A program made the translations under genes and the position numbers. A DNA stretch of 64,000 bases from Bacteroidota bacterium (GTDB lineage: Bacteria; Bacteroidota; Bacteroidia; Flavobacteriales; Weeksellaceae). The notes beneath the pieces were generated by a model. It made no database searches. It was given only the letters and a program-made list of their open reading frames with translations, and was not told the origin of the DNA. Below, piece after piece: positions 41,859-49,848 of the stretch (positions are counted from its first letter, which is position 1; each line of letters opens with the position of its first letter). The stretch is from positions 1 through 64,000 of the forward strand of contig JAEWOD010000015.1 in assembly GCA_023461035.1 (NCBI GenBank), read 5' to 3'.

Positions 41859-43043
41859 TTATTTTTTTACAAAGTTTTCTACATCTGATTTGGAAACGGG
41901 ATTTCCACCTAAAATAAGCAGTCGCTCAACCACATTTCGAAGTTCGCGTATATTACCCGTCCAATCATATTTTTCAAGGATTTTAATGGCATCTGCCGAG
42001 AAAGATTTTTGAGGCATACCGGTGGACTCTGAAATCTGAACAGCAAAATGGTTCACCAAATCATCAATGTCCTCCTTGCGGTCATTAAGTCCCGGAACTT
42101 CTATCACGATTACAGCCAGTCTATGATACAAATCCTCTCTGAATTTACCTTCTGAAATTTCCTTCCTCAAATCTTTATTGGTCGCAGCGATAACTCTTAC
42201 ATCCACTTTTATTTCCCGATCTGCTCCTACTCTGGAAATTTTTCCTTCCTGTAATGCCCTCAGCACTTTGGCTTGAGCCGAAAGACTCATATCTCCTATT
42301 TCATCCAGAAAAATAGTTCCCCCATTGGCCAATTCAAATTTTCCCTCTTTGTCTTTATGTGCTCCGGTAAACGAACCTTTCACATGACCAAATAATTCAC
42401 TTTCAATCAGTTCTGAAGGAATTGCTGCACAATTCACCTCGATTAAAGGCATTTTATTTCGGGAGCTCTTTTCATGAATATGGTGTGCGACCAATTCTTT
42501 CCCTGAACCATTTGGCCCCGTAACCAATACCCTTGCTTCCGTGTCTGCTACTTTATCGATGATATCTCTGATGGTATTCAAGGCAGAAGAATCGCCAACC
42601 ATTTCATATTGTTTGGCAACTTTACGTTTCAGTGCTTTATTTTCTGAAGTGAGTTCTTTGTTTTTGGTAAGCAGAACTTTTTTGTCCAATGCATTTCTGA
42701 CAGTACTGAGAAAACGGTTCAGATCGGGTGGTTTGGAAATGTAATCAAAGGCTCCTTTTTTGATACAATCCACTGCCGTGTCGATATCGCCATGCCCTGA
42801 AATCATCAAAAAAGACAGATCCGGATTAAATTCTATCGCTTCTACCAAAACCTGAACTCCGTCTTTCTTGGGCATTTTTATATCACTTATGATCAAATCA
42901 TATTCTGTTTCCTTAATTTTATCCAAACCATCTACACCATCGTCAGCTGTATCCACTTCATAAGATTTGTCTTCATCAAGCAAAATGTTTTTTATGACAT
43001 TTCGAATTGCTGCTTCGTCTTCTATTATCAATATTCTGGGCAT
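41859..43043 (-). CDS. sigma-54-dependent response regulator without DNA-binding domain
   Basis: NtrC-class activator of 394 residues. The receiver domain (1-120) has the acidic pocket E9/D10-type residues and phospho-Asp D54 (IISDIKMPKK). The AAA+ domain (about 145-385) has Walker A GPNGSGKE (176-183), the sigma-54 contact loop as GSFTGA (223-228; consensus GAFTGA) and Walker B with DEIGD (247-251). The protein ends right after the AAA+ lid (DVENFVKK), so the usual Fis-type HTH is absent. No histidine kinase gene lies beside it. It should activate sigma-54 RNA polymerase from solution, or with a partner. Confidence 0.9.
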   Translation of the reverse strand: MPRILIIEDEAAIRNVIKNILLDEDKSYEVDTADDGVDGLDKIKETEYDLIISDIKMPKKDGVQVLVEAIEFNPDLSFLMISGHGDIDTAVDCIKKGAFDYISKPPDLNRFLSTVRNALDKKVLLTKNKELTSENKALKRKVAKQYEMVGDSSALNTIRDIIDKVADTEARVLVTGPNGSGKELVAHHIHEKSSRNKMPLIEVNCAAIPSELIESELFGHVKGSFTGAHKDKEGKFELANGGTIFLDEIGDMSLSAQAKVLRALQEGKISRVGADREIKVDVRVIAATNKDLRKEISEGKFREDLYHRLAVIVIEVPGLNDRKEDIDDLVNHFAVQISESTGMPQKSFSADAIKILEKYDWTGNIRELRNVVERLLILGGNPVSKSDVENFVKK

Positions 43044-43106
43044 ATGATTTCCTTTTTTTGGATTCCCAAATATAATAGCATTAAATGAATTGATGAAATG
43101 GAGAAT

Positions 43107-43475
43107 TTATTTCTTGAAAATAAAGTAAACCGCCAATACCAAAAAAACAAAGCCAATGAGATGGTTGCTCCGAAAAGATTCGTTTTTAAAAACAAGAATT
43201 GTAAAAAAGGAGAAAACGATAAGCGTGATGACTTCCTGGATCACTTTTAACTGCCAGATGGTAAAAGGTCCGCCGTTGCCTTCAAATCCTATTTTGTTAG
43301 CCGGAACCATCGCCATATATTCAAAAAGCGCAATCATCCAGCTGAATAGGATGATTTTGAAAAGACCCATATTGGCAAACCAATTATACTCTTTAAATTT
43401 CAGATGGCCATACCAGGCAAAAGTCATAAAGACATTGGATACGATTAGCAATCCGATAGTGTAAAACGCTTTCAT
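43107..43475 (-). CDS. DUF486 (DMT superfamily) membrane protein
   Basis: Small integral membrane protein of 122 residues with four predicted helices. ESFRSNHLIGFVFLVLAVYFIFKK at the end and FEYMAMVPANKIGFEGNGGPFTIWQLKVIQEVITL in the middle are DUF486 signatures. Related to drug/metabolite transporter half-units. Function unknown. It lies upstream of the response regulator gene, 63 bp apart, both inside the segment framed by palindromes A and B. Confidence 0.85.
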   Translation of the reverse strand: MKAFYTIGLLIVSNVFMTFAWYGHLKFKEYNWFANMGLFKIILFSWMIALFEYMAMVPANKIGFEGNGGPFTIWQLKVIQEVITLIVFSFFTILVFKNESFRSNHLIGFVFLVLAVYFIFKK

Positions 43476-43512
43476 TTCAAACGAATTAAGTCCCGCAAAT
43501 ATATTTCAGATT

Positions 43513-43700
43513 TTAGAGCCTGTTTAAATTTTATTGCTAAAAATTTTTATAGCTATTTTGAGATGGATTTTTTGCTTCGTGTTTGATGATTTATCGGGAT
43601 AAATCAAAAATAGGAAGTGAAAAATACGCTCAAAAGAGCATCAAAATTTAGCAAAGATATTCTTTAAGAGCCATAAAAGTAAAATTTACACAGGCTCTTA
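43513..43700. repeat. long imperfect palindrome, copy B (inverted relative to copy A)
   Basis: Starts TTAGAGCCTGTTTAAATTTTA and ends near TACACAGGCTCTTA. The centre GATTTATC-GG-GATAAATC matches copy A in reverse complement. Most differences from copy A are single bases, with the outermost bases (GAGCC versus GAAAC) changed on both ends together, which keeps the terminal pairing. Confidence 0.88.
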
Positions 43701-43727
43701 ATTTGAATTAAAAAAATTTGATACAAA

Positions 43728-43751
43728 AAAAGCCACTAAAAAGTGGCTTTT
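43728..43751 (-). terminator. terminator of the Arg-Pro-Ser tRNA unit
   Basis: AAAAGCCACT-AAAA-AGTGGCTTTT; the T-run on the minus strand directly follows the tRNA-Arg 3' end. Confidence 0.8.
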
Positions 43752-43754
43752 CCG

Positions 43755-43828
43755 TGATCGCGATAGGATTCGAACCTATGACCGTCTGCTTAGAAGGCAG
43801 ATGCTCTATCCAGCTGAGCTACGCGACC
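43755..43828 (-). tRNA. tRNA-Arg (TCT)
   Basis: 74 nt cloverleaf. Acceptor GGTCGCG pairs with CGCGATC, the anticodon loop CTTCTAA gives TCT, and the T-arm holds GGTTCGAATCC. CCA is not encoded. First of three tRNAs in a row (Arg, Pro, Ser when read from the terminator). Confidence 0.95.
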
Positions 43829-43900
43829 TGAATTTCATTAAAATTAAAATCTCAAAACTCTTTCACCATACAGTTACTTGAAATTTTGAGATTTAAAAAG

Positions 43901-43975
43901 TCGGGGTGGCAGGATTCGAACCTGCGACCTCCTGGTCCCAAACCAGGCGCGATGACCGGGCTACGCTACACCCCG
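43901..43975 (-). tRNA. tRNA-Pro (TGG)
   Basis: 75 nt cloverleaf. Acceptor CGGGGTG / CACCCCG, the anticodon loop TTTGGGA gives TGG, T-arm GGTTCGAATCC. CCA not encoded. Confidence 0.95.
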
Positions 43976-43989
43976 AGTATTTCAAGTTG

Positions 43990-44073
43990 CGGAGAGACAG
44001 GGACTCGAACCCTGGCGACACTTTCGCGTCGACAGATTAGCAATCTGCTCCATTACCACTCTGGCACCTCTCC
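43990..44073 (-). tRNA. tRNA-Ser (GCT)
   Basis: 84 nt class II tRNA. Acceptor GGAGAGG / TCTCTCC, the anticodon loop TTGCTAA gives GCT. The long variable arm CGACGCGAAAGTGTCG forms a hairpin. CCA not encoded. Confidence 0.94.
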
Positions 44074-44227
44074 TCCTGTCTTCCATCTTTTGCCAATTAA
44101 TTAACAAAAGCGGACGCAAAATTAAATCTATACTTTGGTTTATGCAAGTACTTTCTTAACTTTTTTCTTTTTTTCGTTCAATTTCTTTTTAACTATTTTT
44201 GTTTCAGCAAACTATTAATCCAAAAAA

Positions 44228-45166
44228 GTGAAAAATCTATCATTCGTTGCTGTTCTGACAGCTTTAATATTAACATCTTGCGCATCTCAACCTCCCAAAG
44301 TAGTTAAAGAAGTCATACGAGATACCGTAATCATTAACAAAATTACAGAAAAGTACGAGTCTGCCCGCATTGCAAAACTCGACAATTTCAAAATTTCCAC
44401 ATCACACTATCCTGCAAAAGGACAGGACGAACGAATCCGGTTTTTAGTCATGCACTACACAGCCTTGGACAACGAAAAATCCCTAAATGTATTGACACAA
44501 CAGGAAGTCAGCTCTCATTATTTGGTTCCAAATGATTATACTGATTCCATTTATGTGCTTGTTGATGAAACCAAACGCTCCTGGCATGCCGGAGCCAGTT
44601 ATTGGAAAAACGTCAACAATATCAATTTCTCCTCTATCGGGATTGAAATTGTCAATTTCGGATATTCCACTGCCGAACCTGTTTCAGGTGACCCCGATAT
44701 GGCAACTGCCCAACGCAGTTTCTATGATTTTCCTAAAAACCAAATTGAAAAAGTAGCCGAACTGGCAAAGGATATCATAACCCGATATAAAATCGAACCC
44801 GTAAATGTCCTGGCGCACTCAGATGTCGCACCACAACGCAAACACGATCCGGGACCTAAATTTCCATGGAAAGAATTGTACACCAAATACCAAATCGGTG
44901 CTTGGTATGAAGATTCGCAGAAAAATATTTATTTAGGGCAATTTCCTTATGCTGAAAAAGATTCGGCTTCCTTTATCCTTTCCTATCAGCAGGATTTGGA
45001 GAAATACGGATACGAAATCCAGAAAACAGGAATCTGGGATACCCAAACCCAAAAAGTCATCACGGCTTTCCAATATCATTTCCGTCCGGAACGCTATGAC
45101 GGGATTATGGATGCTGAAACCTGGGCGATTCTGAAAGCCTTGATTTTAAAATACCGAAATAAATAA
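44228..45166 (+). CDS. N-acetylmuramoyl-L-alanine amidase lipoprotein (amidase_2) with C-terminal peptidoglycan-binding domain
   Basis: Cell-wall amidase of 312 residues starting at GTG 44228. Lipoprotein signal ends LILTSC (Cys 18). The amidase_2/AmpD domain (about 60-220) has zinc His residues in LVMHYTALDN and LAHSDVAPQRKHDPGPKFPW, with SSIGIEIVNFG between. A C-terminal peptidoglycan-binding helix bundle follows (about 250-310; YGYEIQKTGIWDTQTQKVITAFQYHFRPERYDG). As a lipoprotein, it faces the periplasm and likely acts in wall recycling or division. The deformylase-like gene follows after 3 bp. Confidence 0.92.
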   Translation: MKNLSFVAVLTALILTSCASQPPKVVKEVIRDTVIINKITEKYESARIAKLDNFKISTSHYPAKGQDERIRFLVMHYTALDNEKSLNVLTQQEVSSHYLVPNDYTDSIYVLVDETKRSWHAGASYWKNVNNINFSSIGIEIVNFGYSTAEPVSGDPDMATAQRSFYDFPKNQIEKVAELAKDIITRYKIEPVNVLAHSDVAPQRKHDPGPKFPWKELYTKYQIGAWYEDSQKNIYLGQFPYAEKDSASFILSYQQDLEKYGYEIQKTGIWDTQTQKVITAFQYHFRPERYDGIMDAETWAILKALILKYRNK

Positions 45167-45169
45167 AAG

Positions 45170-45802
45170 ATGAAATTTGGGGTTTATTTGTTGCTTTTAT
45201 TTTTTTCGGTTCAATTATTTGGGCAGAAAACCGAAAAATTTACGGAAGTCGAAAAAAGTTTAATTGAAACAAATTCTTCAGAAATGATGCGGGTTTACAA
45301 CCGTACGAACACATCTGATTCCTTGATTTTAAAATCCATTTCCAAACCCATAAAACCAACTGATAATCTGACTCGGGTTTTAGCAGAGAGAATGCTTCTT
45401 TCCGTCAAACACGAAGGCGGTGTCGGCATTGCCGCACCTCAGGTAGGAATCAATCGCAGGATGGTTTGGGTGCAGCGGTTTGACAAACCCGAAAAACCCT
45501 TTGAATTATTTATCAATCCCAAAATCCTTTGGGCGTCAGAACTGATGCAGAAAGGACCGGAAGGCGATTTGTCGTTTGACGATAGAGGTTTTGTGATGCG
45601 GAATTATGTTATCCAGATTCAATATCAAAACCTGGAAGGCAAAACCATAACCGAGATGTTGGAAGGATTTACCGCTGTCATATTTCAACACGAACGCGAC
45701 CATTTGGATGGGATTTTATTAACCGACCGGATTGCCGAACAAGTCTCTCAAAATTTTGATGCAGCTTCTGAAAAATCCAATCTATTTTTCATTCAAAATT
45801 AA
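45170..45802 (+). CDS. exported peptide-deformylase-like protein with altered metal site
   Basis: A 210-residue deformylase homologue with a signal peptide (MKFGVYLLLLFFSVQLFGQ). Motif 1 GVGIAAPQ (84-91) and motif 3 HERDH (174-178) are intact. Motif 2, normally EGCLS, is EGDLS (131-135), so the Cys metal ligand is Asp133. Export and the changed ligand argue against a role in removing formyl groups from new cytoplasmic proteins. It may act on peptides in the envelope or be non-catalytic. It follows the amidase gene by 3 bp, which hints at a shared cell-envelope task. Confidence 0.85.
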   Translation: MKFGVYLLLLFFSVQLFGQKTEKFTEVEKSLIETNSSEMMRVYNRTNTSDSLILKSISKPIKPTDNLTRVLAERMLLSVKHEGGVGIAAPQVGINRRMVWVQRFDKPEKPFELFINPKILWASELMQKGPEGDLSFDDRGFVMRNYVIQIQYQNLEGKTITEMLEGFTAVIFQHERDHLDGILLTDRIAEQVSQNFDAASEKSNLFFIQN

Positions 45803-45854
45803 ACCTTAAAACCCATAGAAATCCATTAGTTTTGCAGTATCCAAACAAATTGAT

Positions 45855-47072
45855 TTGAAAAAAATACTTGTATTTCTGGTTTTGATTTTCGGTGCTGTTT
45901 CTTATGCCCAAATCATCAAATACGATACGATAAATCGGGAAATCCAATATGCGGCTCTCCCCTATTACAGCTATGGAAAAGGATTGGGACTGACTTCGCC
46001 CGACAGTATTTTTCAGTTAAATATCCGTTTCCGTATGCAAAATCGGGCAACTTTTAATCATTTTGAAGATGGTGAAGAATCGATCGATGCACAAATTCGT
46101 CGTCTGCGTCTTCGTTTTGACGGGTATGTAGGGAATCCTCAATTTATGTATTCGATCCAATTATCGTTTGCACCGGAAGATGTGGGCGAAATTGAAGACG
46201 GAAAAAACCTCAACATCATAAGGGATGCGGTAGTGGTTTACAAACCAAACGACCATTGGGATTTCAGCTTTGGACAAACCAAATTACCCGGCAACCGCCA
46301 ACGCTTAAATTCTTCGGGCGCTTTGCAATTGACAGACCGAAGCATCAATAATTCTAAATTTAACATAGACCGTGATTTCGGTCTGCAAATTCATAATACA
46401 AATGAATTTGAAGATAAATTTTCCTATAATTTCCGGACTGCCATCAGTATGGGAGAAGGAAGAAACTGGACGGATAACAATGATACGGGACTGGCTCTGA
46501 CAGGAAAAGCCGAAATTTATCCGTTTGGAGCATTTAAAAAGACAGGAGCTTATTTTGAAGGTGACCAGATGCGGGAAGAAAAACCGAAACTGATGTTATC
46601 AGGTGCTTATAGTCAAAATAACCAGGCCAAACGTGAACGAGGACAAACCGGAAGTGAGCTTTTCGCTCCGCGAACCATCCGCTCGGCTTTTGCCGATTTG
46701 ATTTTCAAATACGATGGCTGGGCTTTTATGTCGGCATTTATGACTCGAACGGCTCATAATCCTATCACAATTAACCCCGAAGATTCGAATGATGTCCGAT
46801 ATGTTTTTGTTGGAAAAGGAATTGATTTTCAGGGCAGTTATTTATTTCGGAATAATTATGAAATCATCGGTCGCTATTCCAATCAATGGGTGGACGACGA
46901 AATCCGGATGTTTGAGCCACATACGCAACAATTCAGTTTGGGACTGACCAAATACATCTGGGAACATGCTTTTAAGCTTCAAGCGGAAGCGACTTATGAA
47001 ACCCGTGATTATTTTTTGGAAAAAGACACCAATAATTGGTACATCCGTTTTCAGGTGGAAATAGGGATTTAA
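45855..47072 (+). CDS. porin of the OprO/OprP (phosphate-selective) family
   Basis: Outer-membrane beta-barrel of 405 residues starting at TTG 45855 (MKKILVFLVLIFGAVSYAQ signal). Typical blocks: FQLNIRFRMQNRATF, AQIRRLRLRFDGYVGNPQFMYSIQLSF, WDFSFGQTKLPGNRQRLNSSGALQLTDRSINNSKFNIDRDFGLQIH, and the C-terminal strand WYIRFQVEIGI ending in an aromatic-alternating pattern. The family is named for phosphate uptake, but the substrate here is unknown. Confidence 0.88.
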   Translation: MKKILVFLVLIFGAVSYAQIIKYDTINREIQYAALPYYSYGKGLGLTSPDSIFQLNIRFRMQNRATFNHFEDGEESIDAQIRRLRLRFDGYVGNPQFMYSIQLSFAPEDVGEIEDGKNLNIIRDAVVVYKPNDHWDFSFGQTKLPGNRQRLNSSGALQLTDRSINNSKFNIDRDFGLQIHNTNEFEDKFSYNFRTAISMGEGRNWTDNNDTGLALTGKAEIYPFGAFKKTGAYFEGDQMREEKPKLMLSGAYSQNNQAKRERGQTGSELFAPRTIRSAFADLIFKYDGWAFMSAFMTRTAHNPITINPEDSNDVRYVFVGKGIDFQGSYLFRNNYEIIGRYSNQWVDDEIRMFEPHTQQFSLGLTKYIWEHAFKLQAEATYETRDYFLEKDTNNWYIRFQVEIGI

Positions 47073-47094
47073 TTCTTCTAAATTTAAATCAAAA

Positions 47095-47121
47095 CTGTCA
47101 ATCTGTCATCTGATTCTGACA
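47095..47121. promoter_or_regulatory. TGTCA-type sites upstream of the dnaK promoter
   Basis: CTGTCA at 47095-47100 and 47104-47109 and the inverse TGACA at 47117-47121, 20-45 bp upstream of the sigma-54-like element. They may be activator-binding sites. Confidence 0.35.
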
Positions 47122-47141
47122 AATTTTTCTAAATCTCCCGT

Positions 47142-47157
47142 TGGCATAGTCATTGCC
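47142..47157 (+). promoter_or_regulatory. candidate sigma-54 promoter of dnaK
   Basis: TGGCATAGTCATTGCC has the -24 GG and -12 GC separated by 10 nt and follows the consensus TGGCAC-N5-TTGCA closely. It lies 45 nt before the dnaK start codon. No TAnnTTTG element is seen in the same gap. Confidence 0.5.
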
Positions 47158-47202
47158 CAAATAGGGGAAATCAAACTTTAATTAGAAAATAAAAAAATAG
47201 AA

Positions 47203-49110
47203 ATGAGTAAAATAATTGGAATTGACTTAGGAACAACAAACTCCTGTGTAGCGGTGATGGAGGGTAGCGACCCGACCGTTATTCCAAACGCAGAGGGAAA
47301 AAGAACTACGCCTTCGATCGTGGCTTTTGTAGATGGTGGCGAGAGAAAGGTGGGAGATGCAGCCAAAAGACAGGCTGTAACGAACCCTGAAAAAACGATT
47401 TATTCGATCAAACGTTTTATGGGAACAAAATTTTCTGAAGACGCAAAAGAAATCGAAAACGTTCCGTATAAAGTTGTAAAAGGTGATAACGATACACCGA
47501 GAGTAGAAATCGATGGCAGAACTTATACGCCGCAGGAAATTTCAGCAATGATACTTCAAAAAATGAAGAAAACGGCTGAAGATTATCTGGGACAGGAAGT
47601 ATCCCGTGCGGTAATTACCGTTCCGGCATACTTTAATGATGCACAACGTCAAGCTACCAAAGAAGCAGGTGAAATCGCCGGATTAAAAGTGGAAAGAATC
47701 ATCAACGAACCGACAGCCGCAGCGCTAGCTTACGGATTGGACAAAGGAACGGGTGATAAAAAAATCGCCGTTTATGACTTAGGTGGTGGTACATTTGATA
47801 TTTCCATTTTGGAATTGGGTGATGGTGTATTTGAAGTATTATCTACAAATGGTGATACGCATTTAGGTGGTGATGATTTTGACAATGTAATTATCAATTG
47901 GTTGGCCAGCGAATTCAACAATGAAGAAGGTGTGGATTTGAAAAAAGACCCGATGGCTTTGCAACGTTTGAAAGAAGCATCTGAAAAAGCCAAAATTGAA
48001 TTGTCTTCTTCTTCTCAAACCGAAATCAATTTGCCTTATATCACTGCAACGGCTTCAGGACCTAAACACTTGGTTAAAACTTTGACAAGAGCTAAGTTTG
48101 AGCAATTAAGTGATGATTTGATCCGTCGTTCTATGGAGCCATGTAAAAAGGCATTGAACGATGCCGGGGTAAGTGCTTCAGATATAGACGAAGTAATTTT
48201 AGTAGGTGGTTCGACCCGTATTCCGAAAATTCAGGAGGAAGTAGAAAAGTTCTTTGGAAAAGCACCTTCAAAAGGTGTAAATCCAGATGAAGTTGTAGCA
48301 ATCGGTGCAGCTATTCAGGGTGGTGTTTTGACCGGAGATGTGAAAGACGTGTTGTTGCTGGATGTAACGCCACTTTCATTGGGTATCGAAACTTTGGGTG
48401 GTGTATTTACCAAATTGATTGAAGCCAACACAACCATCCCGACTAAAAAGTCCGAAACTTTCTCCACTGCGGCGGACAATCAGCCAGCCGTTACGTTAAG
48501 AGTCGGACAAGGAGAGCGTTCCATGTTTAACGATAACAAGGAAATCGGACGATTTGATTTGACCGACATTCCGCCTGCACCAAGAGGTGTTCCGCAGATT
48601 GAAGTCACATTTGACATCGATGCAAACGGTATTTTGAACGTGTCCGCAAAAGACAAGGGAACCGGAAAAGAGCAGTCTATCAAAATCGAAGCTTCTTCAG
48701 GATTGAGCGACGCAGACATCGAAAGAATGAAAAAAGAGGCGCAGGAAAATGCAGCGAAAGATGCGGAAGCCAAAGAAAAGATTGAAAAAATAAATGGCGC
48801 GGATGCACTTATTTTCCAAACGGAAAAACAATTGAAAGAGTTCGGAGATAAAATCCCTGCCGATAAAAAAGCACCGATTGAGTCTGCTTTGGAAAACCTG
48901 AAAGCGGCACACGCTACCCAGGAAATTTCCCAAATAGACCCGGCTGTTGAAAAGTTGAATGAAGTTTGGGCGGCTGCTTCGCAGGAAATCTATGCTGCTA
49001 TGAACGAGCAGCAAGGAGGAGCAAATCCTGATGTTAATGCTGAATCTTCTAATGAAACCAACAATGACGGTGATCAGGTAGAAGATGTAGATTTTGAAGA
49101 AGTGAAATAA
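47203..49110 (+). CDS. dnaK: molecular chaperone DnaK (Hsp70)
   Basis: Cytoplasmic Hsp70 of 635 residues. ATPase domain: GIDLGTTNSCVAVMEG (4-19), VYDLGGGTFDISIL, VGGSTRIPKIQ. The linker DVLLLDVTPLSLGIETLGG leads to the substrate-binding domain (about 395-500) and a helical lid (500-600). The acidic tail ends GDQVEDVDFEEVK, the family's EEVD-like end. No dnaJ or grpE is adjacent. A sigma-54-like promoter lies upstream and a terminator follows. Confidence 0.97.
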   Translation: MSKIIGIDLGTTNSCVAVMEGSDPTVIPNAEGKRTTPSIVAFVDGGERKVGDAAKRQAVTNPEKTIYSIKRFMGTKFSEDAKEIENVPYKVVKGDNDTPRVEIDGRTYTPQEISAMILQKMKKTAEDYLGQEVSRAVITVPAYFNDAQRQATKEAGEIAGLKVERIINEPTAAALAYGLDKGTGDKKIAVYDLGGGTFDISILELGDGVFEVLSTNGDTHLGGDDFDNVIINWLASEFNNEEGVDLKKDPMALQRLKEASEKAKIELSSSSQTEINLPYITATASGPKHLVKTLTRAKFEQLSDDLIRRSMEPCKKALNDAGVSASDIDEVILVGGSTRIPKIQEEVEKFFGKAPSKGVNPDEVVAIGAAIQGGVLTGDVKDVLLLDVTPLSLGIETLGGVFTKLIEANTTIPTKKSETFSTAADNQPAVTLRVGQGERSMFNDNKEIGRFDLTDIPPAPRGVPQIEVTFDIDANGILNVSAKDKGTGKEQSIKIEASSGLSDADIERMKKEAQENAAKDAEAKEKIEKINGADALIFQTEKQLKEFGDKIPADKKAPIESALENLKAAHATQEISQIDPAVEKLNEVWAAASQEIYAAMNEQQGGANPDVNAESSNETNNDGDQVEDVDFEEVK

Positions 49111-49130
49111 TGATTGAATTTTTTCATAGT

Positions 49131-49158
49131 AAAACCTTGGCAGAAATGTCAAGGTTTT
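49131..49158 (+). terminator. terminator of dnaK
   Basis: AAAACCTTG ... CAAGGTTTT stem with a 10-nt loop and a following T-run. Confidence 0.8.
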
Positions 49159-49160
49159 TT

Positions 49161-49553
49161 TTATCCAAATTCAATAGCGCTGTGGATTCTTTTGATTTGC
49201 TTTTCAAATTCGATTCGCTGATGTTGACGTATCTGATTGCGATTTAGACGGAGTTCTGCATCTTTTGAGATAAATGCCCATTCGCCATCATAAGTAAAAC
49301 TGCGTTTAATCTCGGAGATTTTCATTCCTTTTGGAAAGAATACATTGACAGTAGAGATTTCATCCTGATCTATTCTACAATATCCTTTCCAATGCCGCAA
49401 TGCTACTTCTACAACCGCTTCCACCCAAAGTGCAATAGTAGCCACCCAAAAGACCTCTCCTATCCATAATGCGATATACAGAAAGACCAGAGAAGGTATC
49501 ATCCTGATCAAGAAAATATTGAACAATTTTTTATAGGAATAATGAAATAGCAT
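49161..49553 (-). CDS. membrane protein of unknown function
   Basis: A 130-residue protein with two N-terminal membrane helices (FLIRMIPSLVFLYIALWIGEVFWVATIALWVEAVVEVAL, about 15-53) and a charged cytoplasmic C-terminal half (KQIKRIHSAIEFG at the end). I recognise no family. It is convergent with dnaK; its stop lies right at the dnaK terminator. Confidence 0.62.
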   Translation of the reverse strand: MLFHYSYKKLFNIFLIRMIPSLVFLYIALWIGEVFWVATIALWVEAVVEVALRHWKGYCRIDQDEISTVNVFFPKGMKISEIKRSFTYDGEWAFISKDAELRLNRNQIRQHQRIEFEKQIKRIHSAIEFG

Positions 49554-49576
49554 CTAAACAAGAATTAGCATAAATT

Positions 49577-49611
49577 AAAAATCCTGAAAACCAAATGGCA
49601 ATCAGGATTTT
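49577..49611 (-). terminator. terminator of the Leu-Gly tRNA pair
   Basis: AAAATCCTGA ... TCAGGATTTT stem with a 15-nt loop next to the tRNA-Leu 3' end; the T-run lies on the minus strand. Confidence 0.7.
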
Positions 49612-49614
49612 AAG

Positions 49615-49698
49615 TACCCCAGGCGGGACTTGAACCCGCACGCTCTAATGAGCACAGGATTTTAAGTCCTGCGTGTCTACCAATTCCACCACCAGGGC
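49615..49698 (-). tRNA. tRNA-Leu (TAA)
   Basis: 84 nt class II tRNA. Acceptor GCCCTGG pairs with CTGGGGT (the first pair is G-U), the anticodon loop CTTAAAA gives TAA, variable arm TGCTCATTAGAGCG, T-arm GGTTCAAGTCC. CCA not encoded. Confidence 0.93.
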
Positions 49699-49726
49699 CT
49701 GGTAATTTTATTTTTAAAAAAAATAG

Positions 49727-49799
<73 letters not shown>

Positions 49800-49848
49800 A
49801 ATTGGGACGCAAATATAATCAATCCCTCTTATTTTATACAAATAATTT

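Noticed and set aside
43886..44104. 72-residue plus-strand frame (SGWQDSNLRPPGPKPGAM...) over the tRNA genes
   Set aside because: It is the translated reverse of tRNA-Pro and tRNA-Ser, a known annotation artefact.
49131..49158. AACCTTG/CAAGGTT behind dnaK as a third paired-palindrome element
   Set aside because: The arms are not palindromes themselves and the spacer is 10 nt with a T-run, so it is an ordinary terminator.
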